64,000 nt of DNA from Amycolatopsis roodepoortensis. GTDB lineage: Bacteria > Actinomycetota > Actinomycetes > Mycobacteriales > Pseudonocardiaceae. The position numbers and the translations under genes are program-made. The stretch's first letter is position 1. Each line of letters opens with the position of its first letter. Below the pieces are notes generated by a model. It had not been told where the DNA came from. It did no database searches and saw only the letters and a list, made by a program, of their open reading frames with translations. Location: NCBI RefSeq assembly GCF_014873915.1, contig NZ_JADBEJ010000008.1:434001-498000 (forward strand), in the 5' to 3' direction. This document shows positions 7,570-15,741 of this stretch, piece after piece.

Positions 7570-8742
7570 TCAGGCGCCGGGGCCCCGGCCGGACCAGGTC
7601 CAGGCGTAGCCGTGGTCCTCCGACGCGTCCGCCGCCTCACCGAGGTCCAGCGGCGCGAAGGTGTCCACCATAACCGCGGTCTCGTCGAAGAACTGCGCCC
7701 CGATCGACGCCTCCGCCGCCCCGGGCTGCGGCCCGTGCGTGAAACCGGACGGGTGCAGCGAAAGCGAGCCGACCTCGATCCCGGAACCCTTGCGTGCCTC
7801 GTAGTTCCCGCGGACGTAGAACATCAGCTCGTCGGAGTCGACGTTCGCGTGGTTGTAAGGCACCGGGATCGACTCGGGGTGGTAGTCGACCTTGCGCGGG
7901 CAGAACGAGCAGACCACGAAGTTCGGGCCCTCGAACGTCTGGTGCACGGGCGGCGGCTGGTGCACGCGGCCGGTGATCGGCTCGAAGTCGTCGATGTTGA
8001 ACACCCACGGGTACAGGCAGCCGTCCCAGCCGACGACGTCGAACGGGTGGGTCGCGTAGGTGTAGCGCGTCAGCCCGGCGCGGTGCCGCACGAGGACCTC
8101 GACGTCGGTGCCGTCGACGACCAGCGGCTCCGACGGGCCGCGGATGTCGCGTTCGCAGTACGGCGAGTGCTCCAGGAACTGGCCCTTCGCCGACAGGTAC
8201 CGCTTCGGCGGGCCGATGTGGCCGCGCGCCTCGATGGTCAGCAGCTTGACCCCGTCGGCGTGCGGGAGCACGCGATAGGTGCACGACGTCGGGATGACGA
8301 GGTAGTCGCCGTCACCGACTTCCAGGGTGCCGTAGATCGTCTCGACGGTCGCGCCACCGCCCTGGACGTAGAACAGTTCGTCGCCCGCGGCGTTGCGGTA
8401 AAGCGGCGACGGCTTGGTCGCGTGGACGAAACCGATGGTGACGTCGGCGTTGCCGAACAGCCGACGCCGGTCGGTCACCGCGTCGGCGTCGCCGAACTTG
8501 AGGTCGTGGGTCTTGAAGGCGCGGGGCTTGAGCGGGTGGTTCGGGGTGATGGGACCGCGCTCGTCCTCGATCGCGACCGCGTCGACGATCGCGGTGGGCA
8601 GCCCGCGGTGATACAGCAGCGCCGAGTCCGCCGAGAAGCCCTCGACACCCATCAGTTCCTCGGCGTACAGGCCCCCGTCGGGCTTGCGGAACGCCGTGTG
8701 GCGCTTGTGCGGGATCTCGCCTACCTGCCGGTAGTAAGGCAT
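7570..8742 (-). CDS. hmgA: Homogentisate 1,2-dioxygenase
   Basis: The 390-residue protein opens the homogentisate ring to maleylacetoacetate in tyrosine and phenylalanine breakdown, using non-haem iron. It shows the family's cupin body with FVHATKPSPLYRNAAGDELFYVQGGG, the GDYLVIPTSCTYR strand, and a late NHANVDSDELMFYVRGNYEAR and SLHPSGFTHGPQPG, which supply the iron-binding His and Glu residues. ATG 8742 is preceded by GGGGAG. The open frame extends far upstream, but that part is antisense to real genes. It is divergent from an unknown gene coupled to an IclR regulator, probably its controller. Confidence 0.94.
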   Translation of the reverse strand: MPYYRQVGEIPHKRHTAFRKPDGGLYAEELMGVEGFSADSALLYHRGLPTAIVDAVAIEDERGPITPNHPLKPRAFKTHDLKFGDADAVTDRRRLFGNADVTIGFVHATKPSPLYRNAAGDELFYVQGGGATVETIYGTLEVGDGDYLVIPTSCTYRVLPHADGVKLLTIEARGHIGPPKRYLSAKGQFLEHSPYCERDIRGPSEPLVVDGTDVEVLVRHRAGLTRYTYATHPFDVVGWDGCLYPWVFNIDDFEPITGRVHQPPPVHQTFEGPNFVVCSFCPRKVDYHPESIPVPYNHANVDSDELMFYVRGNYEARKGSGIEVGSLSLHPSGFTHGPQPGAAEASIGAQFFDETAVMVDTFAPLDLGEAADASEDHGYAWTWSGRGPGA

Positions 8743-8764
8743 CGGAATCTCCCCGGAACGTGTC

Positions 8765-8800
8765 CGTTGTGCGAACGATTTTGTCCTGATGTCGTACGCT
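8765..8800. promoter_or_regulatory. Divergent hmgA promoter region with candidate IclR operator
   Basis: The 64 bases between the two divergent starts hold the interrupted palindrome CGTT-gtgcg-AACG (8765-8777). A TACGCT -10 hexamer (8795-8800) ends six bases before GTG 8807. The palindrome sits about where the -35 element should be. Assignment to the neighbouring IclR protein is inference. Confidence 0.45.
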
Positions 8801-8806
8801 ACTAGC

Positions 8807-9682
8807 GTGTCAGTCGTGTCAAGCGCTGTGGAACTCACGCCACCCGGCCCCCGAGGAATCCCTCCCCTGTTCGCGCGGCTCGTCGACGACTCGGCGTTGT
8901 TCCCGCCCGGTGAGGCGTCCATGCCCGAAGCGCTGCGAGCGCACTTCGCGTCGAGGGCCGGTGAGCACTCCGGCGTCCTCGGTGTGTTCCTGTGCCAGGC
9001 GTCGCGGCTGCCCGAGCTCATCACGGAGCTCATCAAGATCAAACCCAAGGAACCGCTGCCGCTGTCGCTCATCATCGACACCGGCCTCGGCGGCGTCCCG
9101 AAGGCGATTTCGATCGTCGAGTCGCGCAGCGAGATCCTCAGCCTGCGCATGGTGGAGATGCCGGCGCCGTCGGACGTCGACGAGGTCTGGCTGGAGCGCG
9201 TCTCCGAATTCGTGCCCGAGGACGTCATCCGCGTGGTCGAGCCGCGGCGCGGCGTCGGCTGGCTGGACGGCGTCCGCAAGGTGATCGAGCACGGCAGCTG
9301 GCCGAAGATCCGCTGCGGCGGCAAGGCGGGCGAGAACTTCCCCAGCGTCGACGAGGTCGCCGACTTCCTCGCGGTGGTCAGCGGCTCGACCGGGGCCTCG
9401 TTCAAGGCGACGAACAGCCTGCACCGCGCCGTCCGGCACACCGAGGAGTCGAGCGGTTTCACCCACCACGGGTTCCTGAACCTGATCGTGGCGTCCGCGC
9501 GCTGCCTTTCGGGTGGCGACGTGCGCGCCGCCCTCGAATCGACCGACGGCGCCGCGCTGGCCGCCGAGGCCAAGGGGATGTCGGACGAGGCGGCGAAGGC
9601 CGTTCGCGGGCTCTTCGCCTCGTACGCGGCGGCTTCGTTCGACGAGCCGGTCGCCGACCTCGGGGAACTCGGGTTGTTGTGA
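8807..9682 (+). CDS. Unknown protein of the homogentisate locus
   Basis: I do not recognise this 291-residue soluble protein. It has alternating strands and helices (LPLSLIIDTGLGGVPKAISIV, PEDVIRVVEPRRGVGWLDGV, WPKIRCGGKAGENFPSVDEVADFL), which look like a TIM-barrel-type layout with no obvious metal or cofactor motif. GTG 8807 is chosen because TACGCT ends six bases before it, giving a leaderless mRNA. It overlaps the IclR gene by four bases (GTGA), so the two are translationally coupled. The shared locus suggests a part in aromatic amino acid breakdown or in sensing it. Confidence 0.6.
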   Translation: MSVVSSAVELTPPGPRGIPPLFARLVDDSALFPPGEASMPEALRAHFASRAGEHSGVLGVFLCQASRLPELITELIKIKPKEPLPLSLIIDTGLGGVPKAISIVESRSEILSLRMVEMPAPSDVDEVWLERVSEFVPEDVIRVVEPRRGVGWLDGVRKVIEHGSWPKIRCGGKAGENFPSVDEVADFLAVVSGSTGASFKATNSLHRAVRHTEESSGFTHHGFLNLIVASARCLSGGDVRAALESTDGAALAAEAKGMSDEAAKAVRGLFASYAAASFDEPVADLGELGLL

Positions 9683-10320
9683 CTCGCGAAGGGTCGCTGA
9701 CTCTGGACCGCGGGCTCGCACTGCTCCAAGCGGTCGCGGACGCCGGCGGAGAGGCGGCGACGATCTCCGAGCTCGCCGTCGCCATCGGCGCGAGCCGGGC
9801 CGCCGTCTACCGGCTGCTCGTCCCGCTGTCCGAACGCGGCCTGGTGTGGCGCGACGGCAACAAGGTGCGGCTGGGGGTCGGCCTGCTCCGGCTCGCCGGG
9901 CAGGTGCTCCCGCAGCTCCGCGAGGCCGCGAGGCCGGTGCTGCGCGAGCTCGCGGAGAAGGTCGGCGCGACGGCGCACCTGTCGGTCGCTCAGGGGGACC
10001 AGGCGCAGGCCGTCGCGGTCGTCGAACCGTCCTGGACGAGCTTCCACGTCGCCTACCGCGTCGGGACCCGGCATCCGCTGTCCGCCGGTGCCGCGGGCAA
10101 GGCGATCACGCTGCGTCCCGGCGGCGGCGAAGGCTGGGTCACCTCGTCGGGTGAGCTGGAGGCGGGGGCGTCCGGGGTCGCCGCGCCCGTGCGCGGGGTG
10201 CCCGGCCTGAAGGCCAGCGTCGGCGTCGTGTCCCTCGAACCGCTGGACGCGTCCGTGGCCGGCCCGGCGGTCGTGGCGGCCGCCGTCCGGCTGGCCGAGG
10301 TGCTGAAACAGCCCGAGTAG
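9679..10320 (+). CDS. IclR-family transcriptional regulator
   Basis: The 213-residue protein has the N-terminal winged helix-turn-helix of IclR (SLTLDRGLALLQAVAD, then TISELAVAIGASRAAVYRLL). A shortened effector domain follows, containing LRELAEKVGATAHLSVAQGDQAQAVAVVEPS and HPLSAGAAGKAI. The usual length is about 250; here the C-terminal part is trimmed. The GTG start overlaps the preceding stop (GTGA), which is why I place it at 9679 and not at the upstream open frame. It likely controls hmgA and its own operon in response to homogentisate or a related aromatic acid. Confidence 0.85.
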   Translation: MTREGSLTLDRGLALLQAVADAGGEAATISELAVAIGASRAAVYRLLVPLSERGLVWRDGNKVRLGVGLLRLAGQVLPQLREAARPVLRELAEKVGATAHLSVAQGDQAQAVAVVEPSWTSFHVAYRVGTRHPLSAGAAGKAITLRPGGGEGWVTSSGELEAGASGVAAPVRGVPGLKASVGVVSLEPLDASVAGPAVVAAAVRLAEVLKQPE

Positions 10321-10324
10321 GCCG

Positions 10325-10987
10325 TCAGCGGTGGCTGAGCAGCGGGCGGACCATGGTCGCCAGCAGCGTGAGGTCGACCGCGAACAGCAGCCGCTCGAAC
10401 AGGCCGAGCGTGACCTCTTGATGCGACGGGCCGGTGAGCATCGTCCAGACGAACCCGCCGAGCACGATCACCACCGCGGCGAAGCTGGCCACCGCGAGCC
10501 GCCGGATCGTCGTGCGGCGCGGCTCCCACGGGCATCGCGCCCGGCTGCGGCGGGTCAGCACCCAGTCGGCGGCGGGAAGCGCCAGGAAGGCCGCCAGCGC
10601 CGCGTAGTTGTGGATCTGCCCGGCCAGTGAGCGGGCCTGGCCCTCGGGGTCGACGGGAACGAGCGCGAGGACGAACAGCCCGGCACACCACACGCCGAGT
10701 AGAGCGAGAACGGACTCGTAGCCCTTGCGGTGCGCTTTCGCGATCCCGCCGAGGAGCGCGAGCGAGCCGAAGCCCAGCGCCAGGCACATCGCGCCGAACA
10801 GTGGTGCCGCCGTCGAACCGGGCGAGAGGTAGCCGTAGACGTACTCGGACAGCGTCTGCCAGATCGGGCTGACCTGGCTGGACAGCCTCAGGTGCAGATC
10901 GATCGAGATGGCGACCGCGACGGCCATGCCGAAGACCGCGAGCCTGCCGTGCACAGGGGAGACGGCAAGTGTCTTCGGCGAGGTCAC
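10325..10987 (-). CDS. DUF998 membrane protein
   Basis: The 220-residue protein has about six hydrophobic spans and resembles DUF998, with the first extracellular loop SSQVSPIWQTLSEYVYG and the mid-protein GQIHNYAALAAFLALPAADWVL. The family has no agreed biochemical role. GTG 10987 is preceded by GGAG at nine bases. It is convergent with the IclR gene, four bases away, and stands alone. Confidence 0.7.
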   Translation of the reverse strand: MTSPKTLAVSPVHGRLAVFGMAVAVAISIDLHLRLSSQVSPIWQTLSEYVYGYLSPGSTAAPLFGAMCLALGFGSLALLGGIAKAHRKGYESVLALLGVWCAGLFVLALVPVDPEGQARSLAGQIHNYAALAAFLALPAADWVLTRRSRARCPWEPRRTTIRRLAVASFAAVVIVLGGFVWTMLTGPSHQEVTLGLFERLLFAVDLTLLATMVRPLLSHR

Positions 10988-11074
10988 GACCGGTTTCTCC
11001 AGGCAAGTCGGGGCGGGTGTTCACCTTTTCGTTCCCGAAAGGTTACCCGGCGAACCTGTGAAGAACCCGTGCGG

Positions 11075-11674
11075 TCAGAACACCAGCTGGGCCAGCGCGA
11101 ACAGCGAGAACCCGGCGAAGACGAAACCCGCCACGCGCTGGATGAGCTTGGGGCGGATCCGGCTGCGGACCTTCGCGCCGATGAAGACGGCGAGCCCGGC
11201 GACGGCGACAAGCGCGACGAAGGAGCCGAGGGCGACCGCGAACGGGTTGCCGAAGCGGGCCGTGAGACTGGCCGTCGCGAGCTGGGAGGCGTCACCCCAT
11301 TCGGCGGCGAACAGCACTCCGAACGACGTCAGCGCGGAGCGGAAGAAGGTCGCGGGGCTCGGCCCGGAACGCGACGCGTCCTCGCCGCCGTCCTTGCCGG
11401 GGCTGAACCCTTCGCGAAGAAGCATGAACGCGCCGATACCGAACATCGCGGCGACGATCACCGTCACCAGTGTCTCCGGCAGCAAAGTGAGCACACTGCC
11501 GAAGGTGGCGGCGATCGCGGATTGCACGGCGAATGCGGCGGTGACCCCGGCGAATACCGGCCATGCGCGGAAACGGGTGGTGAGAACGAGGGTGGCGACG
11601 AGGGTCTTGTCCGGTAGCTCCACGGCCAGTACCAGGCCAAACGCGCTGATCAGCGCCAACATCGAGCTCGACAT
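11075..11674 (-). CDS. GDT1/TMEM165 (UPF0016) family cation transporter
   Basis: The 199-residue protein has two homologous halves of three spans each, joined by a Gly/Asp/Ser-rich loop. The family's two acidic signatures are seen: ELPDKT near residue 19 (the usual Gly before Asp is Pro) and EWGDASQ in the second half. Relatives move Mn2+ or Ca2+ out of the cytoplasm in exchange for protons; Mn2+ export is the likeliest role in bacteria but is inferred. An unusual hairpin that includes the probable ribosome-binding site lies just upstream. Confidence 0.85.
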   Translation of the reverse strand: MSSSMLALISAFGLVLAVELPDKTLVATLVLTTRFRAWPVFAGVTAAFAVQSAIAATFGSVLTLLPETLVTVIVAAMFGIGAFMLLREGFSPGKDGGEDASRSGPSPATFFRSALTSFGVLFAAEWGDASQLATASLTARFGNPFAVALGSFVALVAVAGLAVFIGAKVRSRIRPKLIQRVAGFVFAGFSLFALAQLVF

Positions 11675-11686
11675 GACGGTGCTTCA

Positions 11687-11712
11687 CCCCTTTCACTGCA
11701 ACGATAAAGGGG
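11687..11712 (-). promoter_or_regulatory. Hairpin that pairs the Shine-Dalgarno region of the GDT1 gene
   Basis: On the coding strand CCCCTTT pairs with AAAGGGG across a 12-base loop. The AAAGGGG (with the following GTGAAG) is the only purine-rich sequence before ATG 11674. In the closed form it would be hidden, so translation could be switched. I looked for the conserved sequences of the yybP-ykoY manganese riboswitch and did not see them. Confidence 0.4.
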
Positions 11713-11850
11713 CGATTCAGAGAAAGGCAAGCTGATGGCTTTTCCGAATCGCACGGCATGTGCGGGCGAATTGTTTTTCGCGGCGGGGCGGAATTGGGAT
11801 TTCGGTAAACCGAATTCTTTTTTCCGGCTCCGCTGGTAGCGTCCGGGCGC

Positions 11851-12804
11851 ATGGACGAGAGAGCGCGGATCGAGGACGTGTGCCAGCGGCTGAAGGAGCA
11901 CTACGTGTTCCCCGACGTCGCCGAGAAGCTGACCGTGTTCCTGCGGGCGCGGCTGCGTGACGGCGCGTACGCGGGGCTCGACGATCAGGCGTTCGCCGTC
12001 GCGGTCACCGCGGATCTGCAATCGGTCAACGGGGACAAACACCTGCGGCTACGGCATCACGTCGACCCGTTGCCCGAGGTGGAGGGGGAGTCGTTCGATC
12101 CCGAGCAGTATCGGCGCGAGGCGGAGCTGAACGGTCATGGCATCGCGTCGGCGCGGCGGCTGGCGGGCAACGTCGGCTACCTGGAGACCAAGCTGCTCTA
12201 CGGGCCGGACATCGCCGGCGAGGCGCTGGCCGCGGCGATGACGCTGCTCGCGACCACCGACGCGCTGATCATCGATGTCCGCGAGAACCGGGGCGGGGAT
12301 CCGATGGCGGTCGCGCTGATCATCAGCTACCTGGTCGGCGAGCCGACGCATTTCAACAGTATCTATCTGCGTGACGGCGACGTGACGAACCAGTTCTGGA
12401 CAATGCCGTACGTACCGGGCCGGAAGTTCGGCGCGGACAAGCCGGTGTGGGTGCTGACCGGGCCGACGACGTTCTCCGGTGCCGAGGATCTGAGCTACTC
12501 GTTGCAGCAACTGGGGCGGGCGAAGACGGTCGGCGCGGTCACCGGCGGCGGGGCCAACCCGCGGAGACAGTACAAAGTGGACACCCACCTGGATGTCACC
12601 GTCCCGGGTGGACGGGCCGTGAACCCGGTCACGGGGACCAACTGGGAAGGCGTCGGCGTCCAGCCCGACATCGCCGCCGACGTCGAGGCCGCTTTCGACA
12701 CGGCGTACGCGTTGGCGCTGGAACACGTGCTGACACTGGGGGATTCGGACGTGCGGCGGCAGATCGCCGACGAGGCGCGACTCACACTCGCCGGCCTCGG
12801 CTGA
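11851..12804 (+). CDS. S41-family peptidase (IRBP/tricorn-like)
   Basis: The 317-residue protein has an N-terminal helical IRBP-like part (residues 1-70, ending VNGDKHLRLRHH). The S41 catalytic fold follows: GNVGYLETKLL, DALIIDVRENRGGDPMAVALI, then the nucleophile Ser in GPTTFSGAEDL, and GAVTGGGANP. It lacks a PDZ domain and a signal peptide, so it is probably a cytoplasmic peptidase of oligopeptides, not a cell-wall processing protease. The usual Lys of the Ser-Lys type is not evident. A TAGCGT hexamer ends eight bases before the ATG, so the mRNA is nearly leaderless. Confidence 0.82.
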   Translation: MDERARIEDVCQRLKEHYVFPDVAEKLTVFLRARLRDGAYAGLDDQAFAVAVTADLQSVNGDKHLRLRHHVDPLPEVEGESFDPEQYRREAELNGHGIASARRLAGNVGYLETKLLYGPDIAGEALAAAMTLLATTDALIIDVRENRGGDPMAVALIISYLVGEPTHFNSIYLRDGDVTNQFWTMPYVPGRKFGADKPVWVLTGPTTFSGAEDLSYSLQQLGRAKTVGAVTGGGANPRRQYKVDTHLDVTVPGGRAVNPVTGTNWEGVGVQPDIAADVEAAFDTAYALALEHVLTLGDSDVRRQIADEARLTLAGLG

Positions 12805-12885
12805 CCTGGGCGCGGGACCTACGTCCCGGCGAGATCGGGACCACTTGGACTGGCGGGCTCAACGGGCGTTGAGCAGGCTTGAGGT

Positions 12886-14397
12886 GTGGAAGTTCTCGAT
12901 CTCGCTCGGTGGCAGTTCGGCATCACCACCGTCTATCACTTCCTGATGGTCCCGCTGACCATCGGGCTTTCGGTCCTGGTCGCCGGGATGCAGACGGCGT
13001 GGGTCCGGACGGGTGATCAGCGGTACCTGAAGATGACCAAGTTCTGGGGGAAACTCCTGCTGGTCAACTTCGCGATGGGCGTGGTCACCGGCATCGTGCA
13101 GGAGTTCCAGTTCGGGATGAACTGGAGCGCGTACTCGCGGTTCGTGGGTGACGTTTTCGGCGCGCCGCTGGCGATGGAGGGACTCGTCGCGTTCTTCGTC
13201 GAGTCGACCTTCCTGGGGCTGTGGATCTTCGGCTGGGACAAGCTGCCGAAGAAGGTCCACCTGGCGTGCGCGTGGGCGTACTCCCTGGCGACGGTGGCGT
13301 CCGCGTACTTCATCCTGGCGGCGAACTCGTGGATGCAGCATCCGGTCGGGGTCGAATTCGTCGACGGGAAGCCGACGATGAACTCGATCTGGGCGGTGCT
13401 GACGAACAACACCGCGCTGGCCGCGATCCCGCACACGCTCGCGGGCGCCTTCTCGGTGGCGGCGGCGTTCCTGGTCGGTGTCGCCGGCTGGCAGCTGTGG
13501 CGCAAGCGTTCGGAGGACGACGAGCACCGCGCGGTGTGGCGTTCGTCGTTGCGTCTCGGCGGCTGGACCGGTGTGGTGGCGTTCGCGGTGCTGGCGATCA
13601 CCGGCGACTTCCAGGGCAAGCTGATGTTCGAGCAGCAGCCGATGAAGATGGCGTCGGCGGAAGCGTTGTGCCACACGGAGAAACCGGCGAGCTTCTCGAT
13701 CATCGCGATCGGCGACGTGCGGAACGCGAACTGCGAGGACGTCAAGACGTTCAACGTGCCCGCCCTGCTCTCGTTCTTGGCGCACAACGACTTCTCGACC
13801 GAGGTCAAGGGCGTGGAGAACCTGATCACCGAATACCAGGCGAAGTACGGCACGAACTATCCGGACGACCCGCAGCTCGGTTCGCTGGCGGGCAAGCCGA
13901 TCGACTACGTGCCCAACCTACCGGTGACCTACTGGGGTTTCCGCGCGATGATCGGCTTCGGCGCGATCTCGGCCGGGATCGGTTTGCTCGCGCTGTGGCT
14001 GACCCGGCGTGGGCGGATCCCCGGGCAGCGATGGTTCCCGTGGATGGTGCTCGGCGGGATCGCGACGCCGTTCATCGGCAACAGCGCCGGCTGGATCTTC
14101 ACCGAGATGGGCCGTCAGCCGTTCGTGGTGGTGCCGAACCCGACCGGTGTCGACGGGGTGTGGATGTTCACCGCGCAGGCGGTCTCGAAGTTGTCCACAG
14201 GCGAGGTCTGGACGTCGCTGATCGCCCTGACGACCGTCTACGCGGTGCTCGGCGTGGTCGAGGTCTACCTGATGCGGAAGTACGTCCGGGGCGGCGTGGA
14301 CGCCGTCATGCCACCCAAGAAACCGGCCTCGACCAGCAAGAACGACGACTCGAAAGGCGGTGACGGCGATGACGACGCGCTGGCCTTCGCCTACTGA
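12886..14397 (+). CDS. cydA: Cytochrome bd oxidase subunit I
   Basis: The 503-residue membrane subunit binds haems b558, b595 and d and oxidises quinol with reduction of O2. The N-terminal RWQFGITTVYHFLMVPLTIG carries the haem ligand His18. The conserved ARNSWMQHP-like stretch (AANSWMQHPVGVE) and the late GWIFTEMGRQPFVV are present. The middle Q loop (about 250-330) is of the short actinobacterial kind. The C-terminus ends in a Lys/Asp-rich tail. GTG 12886 opens with MEVLDLARWQF. It is separated from cydB by 336 bases holding DnaA-like boxes and a nested palindrome, which is unusual for subunits normally made from adjoining genes. Confidence 0.96.
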   Translation: MEVLDLARWQFGITTVYHFLMVPLTIGLSVLVAGMQTAWVRTGDQRYLKMTKFWGKLLLVNFAMGVVTGIVQEFQFGMNWSAYSRFVGDVFGAPLAMEGLVAFFVESTFLGLWIFGWDKLPKKVHLACAWAYSLATVASAYFILAANSWMQHPVGVEFVDGKPTMNSIWAVLTNNTALAAIPHTLAGAFSVAAAFLVGVAGWQLWRKRSEDDEHRAVWRSSLRLGGWTGVVAFAVLAITGDFQGKLMFEQQPMKMASAEALCHTEKPASFSIIAIGDVRNANCEDVKTFNVPALLSFLAHNDFSTEVKGVENLITEYQAKYGTNYPDDPQLGSLAGKPIDYVPNLPVTYWGFRAMIGFGAISAGIGLLALWLTRRGRIPGQRWFPWMVLGGIATPFIGNSAGWIFTEMGRQPFVVVPNPTGVDGVWMFTAQAVSKLSTGEVWTSLIALTTVYAVLGVVEVYLMRKYVRGGVDAVMPPKKPASTSKNDDSKGGDGDDDALAFAY

Positions 14398-14484
14398 TCG
14401 CCTCTTGACGTCACCTACCCAGCCCCCCGCCCTTCCCGGGGGACGGCCCCGCACCCAGCGTATCGGGGGTATCGCTCAGGCGGG

Positions 14485-14528
14485 TTACCCACAGCCGATC
14501 TGTGGACAACTCGAGCGGTTGTGGATAA
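14485..14528. other. Cluster of three DnaA-box-like 9-mers between cydA and cydB
   Basis: TTACCCACA (14485-14493), TGTGGACAA (14501-14509) and TGTGGATAA (14520-14528) lie within 44 bases. The last two are the reverse complements of the DnaA boxes TTGTCCACA and TTATCCACA, which are the actinobacterial and classic forms. No dnaA, dnaN or other origin genes are near, so this is not the main origin; a DnaA-titrating or DnaA-regulated site is possible. Confidence 0.6.
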
Positions 14529-14574
14529 CTCAGGGCGACCGGGGCTGGAAGGGCGGCTTCCGGGCGGCCAGGAC

Positions 14575-14631
14575 GGGTTGCGAAAGCCACTTTCGCAACG
14601 CTCAAGGTTGCGAAAGTGGCTTTCGCAACCC
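14575..14631. repeat. Nested palindrome of 25-bp arms
   Basis: Arms 14575-14599 and 14607-14631 are perfect reverse complements around a 7-base loop. Each arm is itself a small palindrome (GTTGCGAAAG, three-base loop, CTTTCGCAAC). The structure could fold as one long hairpin or as two short ones. Similar sequences are, from memory, common between genes in Amycolatopsis. It lies between cydA and cydB, where it could attenuate read-through. Confidence 0.85.
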
Positions 14632-14733
14632 TCGGGTCGGCTACGTGACGGGCGAGGCGACCGGACAGCGGGCCGAAGGCGTCCTTCAGCCCCGGAAGCA
14701 CCGGAGGCCCAAGCCCAGGAAAGTGAGCATCCG

Positions 14734-15741
14734 ATGACCCTCGAAACGATCTGGTTCTGCGTCATCGCCCTGTTCTGGCTCGGCTACCTCTTCCTCGAAG
14801 GCTTCGACTTCGGCGTCGGCATGCTCATGCCGGTCCTCGCGAAGGACAACACCGAGCGCCGCGTCATGGTCAACACGATCGGCCCGGTCTGGGACGGCAA
14901 CGAGGTCTGGCTGATCGTCGCCGGCGGCGCGATGTTCGCCGCGTTCCCCGGCTGGTACGCGTCGCTCTTCTCGGCCGCGTACCTCCCGCTCCTGGTGGTC
15001 CTGCTCGCCCTCATCGGCCGCGGCGTCGCGTTCGAATACCGCGGCAAGGTCGACTCCGATCGCTGGCGCCGCAACTGGGACCGGGTCATCGGCATCGGTT
15101 CGTGGGTCCCGCCGTTCGGCGTCGGCCTGCTCCTCGCGACCACCGTCCTCGGCCTCCCGCTCGACGCCGACGGCAACCGCGTCGGCGGCCCGTTCGCCGC
15201 CCTCAGCCTCGAAACGCTGCTCGGCGCGATCGCGGTCGTCGGGTTCTCGCTGGTCCACGGCGCCGCCTTCCTCGCGCTCAAGACCGAAGGCGACCTCCGC
15301 CACCGGGCACGGAACCTGGCCACCCGCCTGCTCCCGGTCGCGCTCCTGCCGTTGCTCGCGTTCCTGATCGTCGTGCAGTTGCGCTCGGGTGACCTGTGGA
15401 CGCTGTTCCTCATCGGTCTCGCCGTCGTCGCCGCGGTCGTCGCGTGGTTCAAGATCCGCATGGGCCGCGAAGGACAGGCGTTCGCCGCGCTCGGCGGGGT
15501 CATCGCGGCTTCCGCCGTCGCGATCTTCGTCGCCCTGTACCCGAACGTCCTGCCGTCCACATTGGACGCCGCGAACACGTTGACGATCGCGGGCGAGGCG
15601 TCGAGCCCGTACACGTTGACCGTGATGACCTGGGTCGCGCTGTTCGGCGCTCCCGCCGTCCTGATCTACCAAGGCTGGACGTACTGGGTGTTCCGCAAGC
15701 GCATCGGCACCCGGCACATCCCACCGGTGCACGCACCATGA
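14734..15741 (+). CDS. cydB: Cytochrome bd oxidase subunit II
   Basis: The 335-residue subunit has about eight membrane spans and the family opening WFCVIALFWLGYLFLEGFDFGVG. NTIGPVWDGNEVWLIVAGGAMFAAFP and HGAAFLALKTEGDL follow. It pairs with CydA in the bd-type quinol oxidase. The open frame runs 71 codons further upstream through the palindrome, but ATG 14734, which begins MTLETIWF and follows AGGAAAGTGAG, is the true start. Its stop overlaps the cydDC start (ATGA). Confidence 0.96.
   Translation: MTLETIWFCVIALFWLGYLFLEGFDFGVGMLMPVLAKDNTERRVMVNTIGPVWDGNEVWLIVAGGAMFAAFPGWYASLFSAAYLPLLVVLLALIGRGVAFEYRGKVDSDRWRRNWDRVIGIGSWVPPFGVGLLLATTVLGLPLDADGNRVGGPFAALSLETLLGAIAVVGFSLVHGAAFLALKTEGDLRHRARNLATRLLPVALLPLLAFLIVVQLRSGDLWTLFLIGLAVVAAVVAWFKIRMGREGQAFAALGGVIAASAVAIFVALYPNVLPSTLDAANTLTIAGEASSPYTLTVMTWVALFGAPAVLIYQGWTYWVFRKRIGTRHIPPVHAP

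Noticed and set aside
5434..8805. A 1123-codon open frame on the plus strand
   Set aside because: It lies antisense to the VWA and hmgA genes; its protein is Arg/Val/His-rich without any domain, as expected for a shadow frame in GC-rich DNA.
11675..11850. yybP-ykoY manganese riboswitch before the GDT1-family gene
   Set aside because: The conserved loop sequences of that class are not present; only a simple hairpin is seen.
14485..14528. Chromosomal replication origin
   Set aside because: Only three boxes and none of the origin genes (dnaA, dnaN, recF, gyrB) are present.
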